Assembly: GCA_023935145.1 (NCBI GenBank)
Contig: CM043698.1
Location: 64,812,001-64,876,000, forward strand
Length of the DNA: 64,000 bases
From: Bretschneidera sinensis
Lineage: Eukaryota; Streptophyta; Magnoliopsida; Brassicales; Akaniaceae
Direction: 5' to 3'
This document shows positions 37,053 through 50,500 of this stretch, one piece after another (positions within the stretch are counted from its first letter, which is position 1; every line of letters begins with the position of its first letter). Under the pieces are notes generated by a model. It searched no databases. It saw only the letters and a program-made list of their open reading frames with translations, and was not told the DNA's origin. Position numbers and translations under genes: made by a program.

Positions 37053-37432
37053 GTAATCGTTTTCTGTTAACTTGTGTTTTCCATGTTGTGTAACCTTAAT
37101 TATTTGTAATTTGTGTTCCGTAATTACCTTGCTGATGACAGTTGATCTTCATAAAGATATGGTGAGGAGAGACATAAAGAGACTCTATTTCTCTTTAAGA
37201 CCAATTGAGGCTTTTATCAAGGGGAATAAATGATTTTAACGGGTCCTTTCCTACCCAGAAATGCCAAATCAGCTTATTATAGGAATTTTAACGGTAAAAT
37301 TGATCGGAATGGTTACATTGATATCGAAAGTAATAGTTAGTGACTCGGTTGCAAGATTTTGAACCCTAAGGACCAAAATAAGAATTAAGTTAATCCTTAA
37401 GGACCAAAGTGCATATTAAACCGTTATGTTTT

Positions 37433-38300
37433 TATTAAAATAAAGATACGAGTATTATAGGTATTATACTATTTCCATCTAGATTCCATCATTATTCTAA
37501 CATTCAATTTCATCCAACCAAACATCGGAATTGGAATAGAATCAGCTATTCTGGATGCACAACCAAACGCAAGAATTGGAATTACAATTTAATTCAGACC
37601 CAATTCTATTCCAAGTCAATTCTAATATAATTCCACCATAATTCTTTCTCGATGAACCAAACGATAGAATTCCATATACGATGTTAGATAGGACGAAAAA
37701 TAGTGGAAATTATTTGTCCATTTTTTTTAAAAGAGAGTAACAACTTGTTTGATCCCACTAAAAAACACCTAAATGATGGCGAAATTATAGACATATTGGG
37801 GTTGATTGAAAAATTAAAAGACTTTGAAAGAGTTATATGGGACACTTGAAAATCTTGCGAGTTAACAAAACCTCTCCCTAAAATACAAGGATTAAAATTA
37901 TAATTAAGCTATTTCTTTATAATAATATTCGATTTCAATTTGACTACATTGTTTTAATGAAATGAGTCGGAATTAATAGCTAATAAACTCACTGAAGCAT
38001 ACAACTCAAACTAAAGTCGGCCAAAATCCCCGAGTCTACTCGTTCGCATAGTAACGGTATTTTTCTTATACGGTGACGGAAAAAAAGGGGGAGAGAAAAG
38101 GGATCCGATAGGCACGAGAGTTGATAAACGCCCCCACAAACACCCCAAAACCAGACATTTATAACACAAAAATATAAAAAGAGAAGCATAAAAGAAGAAT
38201 GTTAACAACGAAAGCAGAAACAACAGCGACATTACATTACAAGTCGTCTGTTTAGCGCAAAAAAGAAAAGAAAAAAGAAAACCAAAGAACGAAATTCATC
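37433..38300. other. Spacer between the MULE and PI4K
   Basis: At 37480-37690 MITE-like sequence (AACCAAACATCGGAATTGGAAT, AACCAAACGATAGAATTCC) mirrors that at 31520-31680. To its right is unremarkable spacer. Minus-strand open frames near 38000-38230 have no protein support. Confidence 0.45.
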
Positions 38301-38516
38301 TCCGTAAATCAAATCTCACATTTCTCTCTCTCTCGCTCTCTCTATATACATTAGCACGTTGTTTCTCTCTCTTCAGAATTTTCATTTGTGTGGAATGTGA
38401 TATCTGATCGAGCTCCGTGACTCGGTTCCATTTCAACTTCGACTAAAAATTCATTAATTTAGTATCTCACTTAGGTTTTGCATTTTTGAATATATATTTT
38501 TTCTTTTCGTTTTGCA
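38301..38516 (+). promoter_or_regulatory. PI4K core promoter and 5' leader
   Basis: A pyrimidine-rich patch TCTCTCTCTCGCTCTCTCTA (38325-38344) is followed by TATATACATTAGCAC. CT-rich Y patches close to the start site are a common plant core-promoter feature. The ATG at 38517 follows a 170-base AT-rich leader. The transcription start is not determinable. Confidence 0.5.
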
Positions 38517-41500
38517 ATGGAGGCATTAACGGAGCTCTGCGACATTATAGCGCAAAACCCGAGGCAATTCTCCGAGAAGTTGGCGTGGATTTGCGGGCGG
38601 TGCCCGCAGCCCGAGTCGCTGATGTCCGGATCCCCGAGGGTCTCGCGGACACAGCTAAATGCGGTCCTGGCGGTGGCCCGGATCCTCTCCCAGTGCCCCG
38701 ACTCGACAGACAACCGGGCCAAATCGGTCGTGCTCGAGTTCATCCGAGCCGTTCCGGCCTCGTTTCAGCGCTCCTTCTGGTCACATTCGTTCCAGGAAGA
38801 CTCGATTTCCTCCTTCTACGTCGATTTCTTGGGATACGTGTCGAAATCCGCCGATCTGTCGCCCGATTTCGCCACCGAGATCGCCGGTTTCATGGGCGAG
38901 GTCGTGATGGCCGCGATTAACACCGAGAGCAATGATGGGGTGTTGGCGATTTATAGGACTTTTTTGCTGGCTTTGTCGCAGAATTTCCCGCCAATTTTGC
39001 CGTCGGATGCCGATAAATTGATCTCTCTGCTTCTCGATCAGTTCGCGGTGAACCCTGTTCCTCCCTCGCCGAGGGAACAGCAACAACAGATACCGATTTG
39101 CTCCGAAACGTCATCGTCGCAGAGCTCTCCGTTGAGCGCAAACCATTACCCGCGGGGCAATGAGGGGTCGAGCCCAGGCAATGAGGCGGCGAGCCACGTG
39201 TCGAGCGCGTCATCCAAGGGGACTATGTCCATGGTGGTGAATGGGGGCAGCATTTTGTGGAAGAGTGGGGTTGACCAGTTGAGTTTCGGGTTCAGTAATG
39301 GGAGTGGAGGCTCTGGGGCTGTGTTCAGGCAGCAGGTTGCTTCGTTTGAGGATGAGTCCGTGGAGAGCTTGGAGAAGCAAGAGATTGCGTTTAAGTTGAT
39401 TGCTCACATTTTGGACAAAGTGCAGATTGATCCAAAGCTTTCGGAGCAAGTTAGGTTTATGGCAAAGAAGCAACTCCAATCAATGTCTGCATTTCTAAAG
39501 GTAAGTTAATGTTTGCTGATATATATAAACTATGATTTACTTGGCTATTAGTTCATTCTATAGTGAAACCTAGAAGTTAAACTTAGTGATTAAGCTAAAC
39601 GATAATAGAAAATTTGATATTGGGCAGATGAATATACGAATGAATGCCATGTGATATAGTCTTTTCAGTTTGATGTTATATGTAGATATATAGTAAAATA
39701 AATAGCTATTATTGCATTATATGGAAAAAGTTAGGGGATTGGAAGCAGTTAAGAAAAAGGTAGATGATAAAGGAATTTTTTTGATAAATGATAAAGGAAA
39801 ATTGGTTATGTGGGCAGATAAGGAAGCGGGATTGGAATGAACAAGGGCAGCTTCTGAAAGCTAGAATCAACACAAAACTATCGGTTTATCAGTCTGCCGC
39901 TAGGATGAAAATTAAGAGCCTTGTGTCTCTTGATACGAATGGGAAAACCTCTAAGAGGTTGGTGCTAGAGGCTCTTGCGTTGTTGCTAGATGCTGCAGAA
40001 GCGTGTTTGCTATCTGTGTGGCGAAAATTGAGGGTTTGTGAAGAGTTATTTGGTTCTCTGCTTACTGGGATTGCACAAATTGCGGTCACTAGGGGAGGTC
40101 AACCACTCCGTGTTTTGCTCATTCGCCTTAAACCTCTTGTGCTGACAACATGTGCACAGGTACTACTTTGTTTTGGTTTAGATTTTGCATCTCACTGAAC
40201 TGTCCAACTTGATAAAAGTTTTTCCTCTCATGTGGTTTTTATTTTTGCACAATGTGAATGTAACAGGCTGATACTTGGGGCAGCAGTGAGGGAGCTATGT
40301 TTGAGAGTGTACTGAAGACAAGTTGTGAGATCATTGAATCTGGATGGATGAAGGACCGGGCTCCGGTGGACACATTTATCATGGGGTTAGCTACAAGTAT
40401 TCGTGAAAAAAATGATTACGAGGAGCAGGTTGGTTGAATAATCTTAGCTAGATAAATTCTAGATGTCTTTACATTGTTTGTACCTAGGTGTTTGCTAAGC
40501 GTACATGTATTTACCTATATTTTGCCTAACTTAAGCGTTGTTAGTAATTTTCTGGTTTAATTGATAGTGTGACTAAAAACTTAAAGTTCTTTCCATGCTC
40601 ATGTAGCTATTCAAAATTTCAGGTTGATAAAGAGAAACAGTCCGTTCCTGCTGTGCAGCTTAATATAGTACGCTTGCTAGCTGATCTGAATGTTGCTGTT
40701 AAGAAGCCTGAAGTGGTGGACATGATATTGCCACTTTTTATTGAAAGCTTGGAAGAGGGTGATGCTTCAATTCCTAGTTTATTGCGACTCCGAGTATGAA
40801 ACCTTTGTCTTGAGAGATTTATTTGCTGATTATGGATTTTATATCTTTGTGTTTATTGATTTTACTTAATATTGGTGATCACTAACACTTTTCTAGCGTT
40901 TCTCAACCTTTTCCCTCTCTCAATTAATTGCAGCTTCTTGATGCTGTATCTCGCATGGCAAGTTTAGGTTTTGAGAAATCCTACCGTGAGACAGTTGTTT
41001 TGATGACACGAAGTTACTTGAGCAAACTATCGAGTGTAGGATCTGCTGAAAGCAAAACATTGGCACCAGAAGCCACTACGGAACGTGTTGAAGTATGAAT
41101 TATTCTGAGACATGACTTATGCATGATACTGTTAAATGTGTTTTACAGTTTGTTCTATCAAATGGATGCTCACTGGTTCAATCACATTCTAGACTCTTCC
41201 TGCAGGGTTTCTTTTGATTGCTAGTGGTCTTATGAATACTAAATTGCGTTCAGACTATCGTCATCGTTTGCTATCTCTGTGCTCGGATGTAGGCCTGGCT
41301 GCTGAGTCCAAAAGTGTAAGGTAGATATCTTTTTCTAACATATTTATAATGACATGGTTTCATAGTTATTGTGATATATAACAGTCCATGCATTCTTTTA
41401 CTTACCCTTCTTGCTTTCTTTTTTTTTAGTTTTCCATCTTGTGTTATTTATTTAGAGATTTCATATATAAACTCCAACTATTGCAGGAGTGGAGCTGATT

Positions 41501-44500
41501 TTTTGGGCCCTCTACTTCCTGCTGTTGCTGAAATATGCTCCGACTTTGATCCAACTGTAGATGTGGAACCGTCACTATTGAAGTTATTTCGCAACTTGTG
41601 GTTCTATGTTGCTCTTTTTGGCTTAGCCCCTCCCATACAGAAAACTCAACTACCAGCGAAGTCAAATTCTAGTACACTGAACAGTGGGGGGAGCATGGGT
41701 ACACTCGCTCTTCAAGCAGTGGATGGACCATATATGTGGAATGCACAGTGGTCTTCTGCTGTTGAGTGCATTGCTAAAGGAACTCCTCCCCTTGTAAGTT
41801 AATCTTGACGAGTATTTGCATTATACTCTTTTTTGTTTTATCTGGTAATCATCATCTTTGTTGGTCCTGATATTCTGCTAAATGACCTTTATGAGAATCA
41901 ATTTTCTTTAACTGTAAAATTTACAACATACAGATTTATGAAATGTTAATTCATTTTGATATATGGAAACTTAAACATATCATGAGTACATGGAAAGCAC
42001 TGTGCTGAAATATCACCCTGTAGTGGTGTTGAGCACATCATGCATGGCGATCTGAATCTTGAGCACATCATGCATGGCGATCTGAATCTTGAGCACATCA
42101 TGCATGGCGATCTGAATCTTCATTTGAGTCTGACCTAGGAATCTTGAAGGCTTAAATTTGACATGATAACATGAATTTAGTCATAGTTATCTCAGATGGC
42201 ATAGAAATTGTACATGTTGTCAGCATTTGCATAGGATATTATTTACTGTAATGTTTGAAGTCTTCAGTGATCTGTTCGTTAAAGTTGTGAGCAGCCTGTT
42301 AGCATAAAGATGTCTTAAGTTGGCATTTATCATCATTTGTTGTTCAGAACAGTATTTTTATGAGAGGAATGTTTAAAATCATGATTATGCTATGCATTTG
42401 GCTTCTTAATTGTTCTTTTCTGTTTCTTTGTCTATTAAATTGGAAATAACTTGGTCTGATATTACAAGTGAGAGGAGGGGAGACAAATAGCAGTCAGAAA
42501 GCGGAGAGACAGACATGGGGGGAAGGAAGACTAGTAATGTGGGTGAAAAGCCCAGTAAAAACCCAAAATACATGTATGGTTTAAAGTATATCTGGAAATA
42601 CATAACCTAGTAAAATTAGCCTGTAATGGCCCTGCCTCAAAGGCATAGTGAAAGGTAAATGGGAATATGAAACCACGTGTAGTGATTGAAGTATTTATTA
42701 CTCACTTGTCAAAGAAAAAACTATTTATTACTCATCTAGATAGAGAGTTCTGAATCCACCATAAGAATATGAAGGTGTCTTTGTGGCTCCATACTTCTAT
42801 TGTTTTCTAGTTAGACATTGCTAAATGCAACACTTATTGCCCACTCCTTTTCAGTCTAGCTTCCTTGAATCTCCTTGCATTTCAAGAGGCTTCCCCACAC
42901 CCTCGCCAAAAATAAGATGATATTGATGTGGGCTTCTGTGTCTTAGTGAAGTCAATGTAGATTCTGAAGAATATTTAGTAACTTTCAGAAAGAAGGTGGC
43001 TTGTTTTCTTGATTGGTAAAGACTGGGTGGTTTAGTTTAAGGTCTATCATAATTTTTTCTTAAAAAATTCTCTAAATTTTGTTTGATATAATAAAAAAAC
43101 CTTAAATTGAGTGGATAAGGCCGTTGGTCTCCCTCTGCTTAAACCTCTTCATGTCAATTATTGAATGGTGGGTTAAAACCCACCTTATCTAAAAGATAAG
43201 CCTGATTTTAGTTCAGTTTCCAAGAGGCTAGAAGGTATTCAAAGGTGATTTTTTTGGGCGAATTTTGGGGATGAGTACAAATTTCACTTGGTTAAATGGG
43301 GGCATTTGTCAAACAACCCATTGAGTGAGGAGGTTTGGGGCTTAAATCACTCACTTTGTTCAATAGGGCCTTGCTTGTTAAATGGTCGTGGAGATTTGCA
43401 AATGAAAAGGGCCACTTGTGGCGGAAAGTTATTTGTGCAAAGTTTGGTATTGAACATAGTGGATGGATCACCAAAGAAGATAGAGAAGCTTATGGGGTGG
43501 GGGTTTGGAAATGGATAAGATAAGAATGGGATGCCTTTTCCCCTTTGGTGTGGGGACTCTACTTGTAAAAAAAGAAGAAGAGATATTTGGTTTCGGCCTT
43601 CTTTTTTAAGTGCAATTTCCGGTTGTTTTCTCCCTTGTGAGGGAAAAAAGATGCTTTCATAGTCACTTTGTTTCTTTGTCCAATGAAGAGTTGATGTGGT
43701 GTATTCTGTTTCATCCTAGTGCTCATGATTGGGAACTTCAAGCATTAGTGAATTCTTTGAAAGATCTACAGAGCGTGAATTGACTTACAAAGGGATGATA
43801 GGATGAAATGGAGGCTTAATGCAAATGGGAAATTTGAAGTTAGTTTCTTTTACAAGGTCACTTTTGCGTATAGAAGGGAGTTTAAACTTCCATTGCGAAC
43901 CAATTTGGTAGACTTGTGCATCCACTAAACTGGAATGTTTTGTTTGGGAGGCAACTTCAGGGAGGAATGTGACCATTGAAAATTTTCAAAAAGAGGGAAA
44001 AGAGGGAAGTTCTTGTTAACTGGTGCTACCTTTGCAGAGAGAATGTTGAGTATGTGCTTCATATTTTGTTGAGGTGTTATTGGGTAAGATGAACTGTGGA
44101 ATATGGATTTTCAGGTTTTGGGGCTTTGCTGGGTGAGTGCCAGTTCCGTTCAAGAAGAGGTTTGTGCTTGGAGTGGATTTCGAGCTTCTAAAGAAAGAAA
44201 GAAGATACAAGCCTTGATCTCTCTCTCTCTCTTTGGTGGATGCTTTGGATAAAAAGGAATAGGAGAGTTTTTGATGGTGTGGAAAGGTTGATTGACTCTC
44301 TTAAAGAGTGGTGTGGCTCTATACCGTTACTTTTTGGTTAGAGGGGAGCTTTTATTGTAAATGAGCTTCAACTTATAGAATTCATAGAAACACTATCTTG
44401 TAGATAGTTGCTTTTGTACATGGGTGGCACCCCCTTATGCCTTTTAATAGTTTATCTATATTTATTAAAAGAGGCTTCACGTCATCGGAATTTCCCCTCA

Positions 44501-47500
44501 CACTTGGGCAGATTTTGCAAGTTGATAAAACCCATTTAGTTGCATGATTGTTTCCTGCCTATATAGTGATTAGGATAAGTGTTACTGAATTTAATCATTT
44601 TCTGGTGATGATATGGAAACAACTATGCTGTATGAGTGGATCTATGATGGCACTTGATATATCTCACTCCTTAAGAATCTTTTATGAAGGATACAGTGAA
44701 CGATTGATGTCTGGAAAAGGAAGTTAAGGAACCTATATTTGGATAGATACTTGTATTGCCTACCTCAAAAATAAGTATGTGTTTGTGAACGTTATTATGT
44801 AGTTTGCATCATTCTTCTCTCTCTGTCTTCCCCCTCCCCCCTCTCTCTCTCTCAGGTAAGGGGATTCCTTTTTTTTAGTAAGCAAAAAGTATCCATTGAA
44901 AGGCACCAGGGGGTGCCGACCCATTTAAACAAAAAGAAAATGCCTGTTAAACCCAAAATTTAAGTTTTGAAGCCATCTATCCTTGATAATAGCAAGAGCT
45001 GTTTCCACCCTGTCAAACACCCTTCTATACCTCTCATTCCAAATGATCCTAAAGAGAGATAGAGGTACCAAGGCTAAAACTCTTCTTAACTCCTTAGACA
45101 TACGGCTACAAGAGATCATACAAGTACTCAATATATGATACTTATGTCTGTCCATGCTGTTTTGCATGCATTAGTATCATTAGTCTACATGAATACGTAA
45201 AATTTTCTGATTCCTATGCTGCTTAGGGAGGGCCAATAACCAATTTCCTAGGTGCTGGCGACTTGCTCGTCCACTTTGGTATGAAGGTAAATTTAATTTT
45301 TTTTATTTGGAATGCAGCTATGCTTTTCTTGATTGGCGTTGTCTACTCAGTCTGAATGATTTCTAACTTTTTCTCAAATTTTCTCTGGGTTTCTAATTAC
45401 TGCTTTGAAATTTATTTGACTATATCCATATTTAAAGTTTGAAGTGACAATATGCTCTTCTGCAGGTTGTCAGCTCTGTGAAATGGCTTGAAGATGAGCT
45501 GGAACTCAATGCCCTTCAAAATCCTGGCAATCGTCGAGCGAGTGGCAATGAGAAAGCAGCGACAACCCAAAAAACTGCTCTTTCTGCTGCTTTAGGTGGG
45601 CGAGTTGAGGTTGCAGCGATGAGCACAATTTCAGGTTATATGAACTTTCTATATCTTCTAGTGGATAATGTGCATTCTTTTTGTTAATTGACTGCTTGCT
45701 AGTTGAGATTGATAGCTTTAGATGTCGGGAAAAGCTGATTATTTTGGCCTTTGTTTTGTGGAATTAGCCCTTGCTAATGGTCTTCATAATTCTCTTGCAA
45801 ACTCACTTGATGTATGAAATATTTCTTTTTGTCTGTTTTACAGGAGTGAAGGCAACTTATCTTCTTGCAGTTGCTTTTCTGGAGATCATACGTTTCAGTA
45901 GCAATGGTGGCATTCTTAATGGTGGCACCAGTGTGACTGCTTCTAGAAGTGCCTTTAGTTGTGTCTTTGAATACCTGAAGACTCCGAATCTTATGCCGGC
46001 TGTCTTCCAGTGTTTGACAGCAATTGTTCACAAGGCATTTGAAACAGCTGTGTTGTGGCTGGTATGTCTTCATTTCACATGATGCTTTTGAAGCAATGTG
46101 CTTTTTCTATCTTCTCAGGTGGATTACCCTTATTCTTTAGTTGGGACTTTGTAGTGGGACATACATTTTTAATCAAAGGTGCTGTTAAAATGATTAAGTT
46201 GACTGTTTAATCAATTTCTTGATAAGTTGGGTACCCAAATCTTAGTTCAGCAATTGTTCTGAAGTATATATCTTTGACTTGTGTGTGGGGTGTTGGGGAT
46301 TTTTTAATAGGTATACTTTGTGGTTTACCTTTGGTTTAATGGTTCCTTGAGGATGCCGAAGTGCATGTCTTATTTGTCTCATGAGTGAAGGTGTGACATG
46401 TGGCATGCTGATATTATTCTCAGTCTGCTAAATCATTATAATCTTTTATTAATAATGTTTAGAAATTGATAGTTGACTTTCTGTTTAGTTTTACTACTAT
46501 GCTCCTGCAATGTCAGTAAAAAGGGTTTTCTTATTTTTACTCTATTTAAATAATTGTTGAAATTCTGAAGTATGCAATTAAGAAATTGATGCAGAATATG
46601 AAAGAAAATATCTATTATTTCGAGATTATCTTGTAATTACAATATTCTTCGGGACCAAGTAGTAGTATTTTAGGAAACTTAGATTTAGGTAATTAGATAT
46701 TTATTAGGATTTGATTTACTTTTTTTATTTAAATTATGTTTGGTGCCTATATAAGAGCACTCTACTAGGGTTTTAGATTCAGGCATTGATAATAAAGTTT
46801 AAGACTTGGAATATTTTCTTCCCACTGTTTCTTGTACTAGTTTTCTCTATCTATTCTGTCTGATTCTTTCTTTGCTTCTTCTCAATCTGATCTTCTTTAT
46901 TTCTACGGAGTCTCTACTATTTCTTGTCTCAATCTATTTCTAAACTATCAGTTCAGTGCCGAAAGGTCCTATATCCATATCTATCTCTAACATACCGCAT
47001 TATCCATCAGCTTTTAAAAAAAAAAAATTACTCAACCCAACCATCCCTTTCCATCGGAACATCTTTTATTTGAGAAAAAATCTAAAGTTCTGTGAACAGT
47101 ACTGATACAGTGCCATGAATATTTCTTCTACAGAGCCATGAACAGTTCCACCACAGTACATGTGAACAAATATGCTACAGTGATTGTGAACAGCGCCACA
47201 GAACAGTGTTCTGCCAGAAAATAAGTTTTTTTTTTTTCTGATTTTTTTTTTTGCTTCTGATTTCTGAAAAGAAAAGAAATAGAAAAAAATATAAAAAATT
47301 GCATACACTTGTGAGGAATGAGTTCAGTTGAGTTGAGTTCTTCTTGTAACAGTTCAACATGTGCTATATCCCGTTATAGAGGGCGTGCTCTATTAGGTTT
47401 TTGGTCTGTTTGTCCATGTGGAGGAAATTAGTATTTCTCAAATTCAAAGGAATTTCAAGCTTTTGTGCTATACTGTTTCCATCAGGATGTTATCTGGGTT

Positions 47501-50500
47501 AAAACTTAGTTTTATGGTTGTTGTATTTATAATCGTTGTTGTTAGTTGGAGATCGAATATTATCATGATACTTGATATGATTGCAACTTTGAAAGTCATT
47601 TATCAAAAAAAAAACTTTGAAAGTCGGTTACTCAAGTTGCAACAACTTGTTAAACAGGCCGCACAACCAGTGTAAGCAGATTTTGCCCAAATTTTTGCCC
47701 ATCAAGGTTCCTGTCAAGACGAGACCAAGTGTGAAGTTGTTTCTCCAGTCCAAGAACACCTTGAAGAGCTAGAACAAGTCATAGATGAAGGGTTCGAATG
47801 TCAAGATGTGGATGTATCTATTGAGCCACTTCAAAGTGAACACAAACAAGGCCAAAGCAAAGATGAGAACATGACGTGTGTGCCCGAGATTCCTTCCATT
47901 GATTTTTTCCCACCTATTTGGTTTGATGCTCTTCTTATATCATTCTTGTTTCCGAACGAAGACACCATATCCAGAAAATTTCAAGTCTTCACCATACAAC
48001 TACAACAAACAACAAACAACAATTTTGATTCTTCATCACTTCAAAACTTGAGGTTGAGTTTTTTGTAAGTGAGGGAGAATGATGCAGAATAGGAAAGAAA
48101 ATATCTATTATTTTGGGATTGTCTTGTAATTACTATATTCTTGGAGATCAAGTAATAGTATTTTAGGAAACTTAGATTTAGACAATTAAATTTTTATTAG
48201 AATTTGATTTACTTTCTTATTTAAATTATGTTTGGTGTCTATATAAGAGCACTCTACTAGGGTTTTAGATTCAGGCATTGATAATAAAGTTTAAGACTTG
48301 GAATATTTTCTTCTCTCTGTTTCTTGTTTTGCTTTTCTCTTCTACCTATTCCGCCTTCTTCTCTTTTGTCTGATTCTTTCTTTGCTTCTTCTCAGTCTAA
48401 TCTTCTTTATTTCTACGGATTATCTAGTATTTCTCTCGTCTCAATCTATTTCTTCTCTCTAAACTATCTGTCCTACATCATAAATGATAATATTATTCAT
48501 TACTTTGGGGCTTACACTCCCTTGTAGTGCCTTCCCGTGCACCGTTTGGATTTTAATTTGCCTGGAACATCCTCATTCTATATATGCTCTGTAATTGTTT
48601 TTGTTTAAATTTGTTTTTTCTTATTACGGTGCCTCTGAATAAATGATTTCTTTTTCTTGATTAATCATTGTCTTGATTAACAGTTTTTAACAGTAGAAAT
48701 GTTAATCTTATCCTCCTGGTATGATGTTTGTTCTCTCTCTCATCTTGCTATGCCAATATGATTTTATCTTTTCATCTGGGTTCAGGAAGATCGAATATCT
48801 GAAACAGGCAATGAGGCTGAGATCAGAGAATCAACTCTCTTTGCACATGCCTGTTTTCTCATAAAAAGTATGTCGCAGAGGGAGGACCATATCAGGGATA
48901 TTGCTGTCAACCTGTTGACTCAGCTCAGAGATAGATTTCCTCAGGTAGAATCAGACTGGTGATACTCTTTACAGCTTGTTAATTGATTTACTTATTTTTC
49001 GATGCTCCTTAAGAAGCTTAATACATTGTGAAATAAATGGAAGTATAATTTTTTTTGATAAGAAGAAATGGATGTATAATTACTGCAGGTTTTGTGGAAT
49101 TCATCTTGTCTAGATTCCCTGCTTTTTTCTGTTCATGATGAGACACCTTCCACTGTTGTCAACGATCCTGCTTGGGCAGCGACTGTTCGGTCTTTGTACC
49201 AAAAAGTTGTTCGGGAATGGATAATCATATCACTTTCAAACGCTCCATGCACTAGCCAGGGTTTGCTTCAGGTTGATGACTAGACTCACAGTAGATGCCA
49301 GTAAAAGTTGTTCTCTATTTTTATTTGTTTTCCCCATTTCAATCTGGAAACATTTTCTGGCATGAGAGTCCTACGTGGATAATCTACATTAGTTTATTTG
49401 GTACTGAGATTTGGAGATACTCTTTTCTGTACTCCATGTGTGCATGGTGCACACCTTTTCTTTTTTCTTTTTTTCCCCTATAAATATGACTTGTACGCTT
49501 ACCTTAAAGAACAACGGCCCTGGGAAGTGTCACCCCCTTTCTTTACTCACCTCTGCTAAATTACATTCGGTGCTGAGTTATCTATTTGTTGCTTTCTGGA
49601 TGATCATACATTTTGATGATCAATGATTTTGTATCTCAAGAATTATCTGGAAGTGTCCTTTTTTCTGGATAAACAAAATTATACATGTGAAAAACAATGG
49701 ACATAATCTAATCTGCTTCTTTATGACTCTGTGGTTGGTTGGTCCTATCTTTATTTTTTGTGATATTCTTGTTATTACAAGCTCTCATATGGGTGCTTAG
49801 TTAACTGACTACTACTGTGATTAATACTTCCATTGTTACTGCTGTTATGTAGTTATTATTTGCTTAAATTTTAATGTCAATGTCATTCTCAGGAGACTTG
49901 GTTTTGTTCAATTTCGTGATTGATTTTTATTTACTTGTTTGTTTCAAAATGTATACTTCAGGATAAGCTTTGTAAAGCAAAGACATGGCAGAATGCACAG
50001 CATACAACTGACGTGGTTTCTCTTTTATCTGAGATAAGGATTGGCACGAGTAAAAATGATTGGACAGGCATAAGAACAGCAAATATTCCGGCAGTCATGG
50101 CTTCTGCAGCTGCAGCATCAGGAGCAAATTTGAAATTGTCAGAAGCCTTCAATTTGGAGGTGCTTAGTACTGGTATATTGAGTGCAACAGTGAAGTGCAA
50201 TCATGCTGGAGAAATTGCTGGAATGAGAAGGTTATATAATAGTATTGGCGGATTTCAATCTAACAATGCACCCACGGGTTTTGGGCTTGGTGGTGGGCTT
50301 CAAAGGTTGATATCTGGAGCATTTTCTCAACCAACGCAAACTGAGGACGATTCATTTAATGAGATGTTGGTTTCCAAGTTTGTCCGTCTCCTTCAACAAT
50401 TTGTGAACACTGCTGAGAAAGGTGGGGAAGTGGACAAGTCACAGTTTCTGGAAACTTGTTCTCAGGCAACTACACTACTTCTGTCAAATCTGGTAAAAAC

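Larger units (their letters stand above)
32903..37422. mobile_element. Mutator-like element (Pack-MULE) with captured gene pieces
   Basis: The terminal inverted repeats are 32903-33108 and 37228-37422. They begin GG(C/T)TTAATATGCACTTTGGT and stay alignable for ~200 bases, through TTTTGGTC, TTCAAAATCTTGCAA, GATATCAATGTA and GCTGATTT. The flanks ATATGTTTT (32894-32902) and TTATGTTTT (37424-37432) form a 9-bp target duplication with one mismatch, allowing one extra G at the right end. Long TIRs plus 9-bp duplications define MULEs. No MURA transposase is seen inside, so it is non-autonomous. Cargo: CSLD pieces, a tRNA-Trp pseudogene and a promoter-bearing fragment at 36.5-37.1 kb. Confidence 0.82.

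Noticed and set aside
38471..39479. Overlapping open frames on both strands over PI4K exon 1
   Set aside because: The GC-rich exon keeps several frames open, but only the frame starting [11 protein letters not shown] matches a known family.
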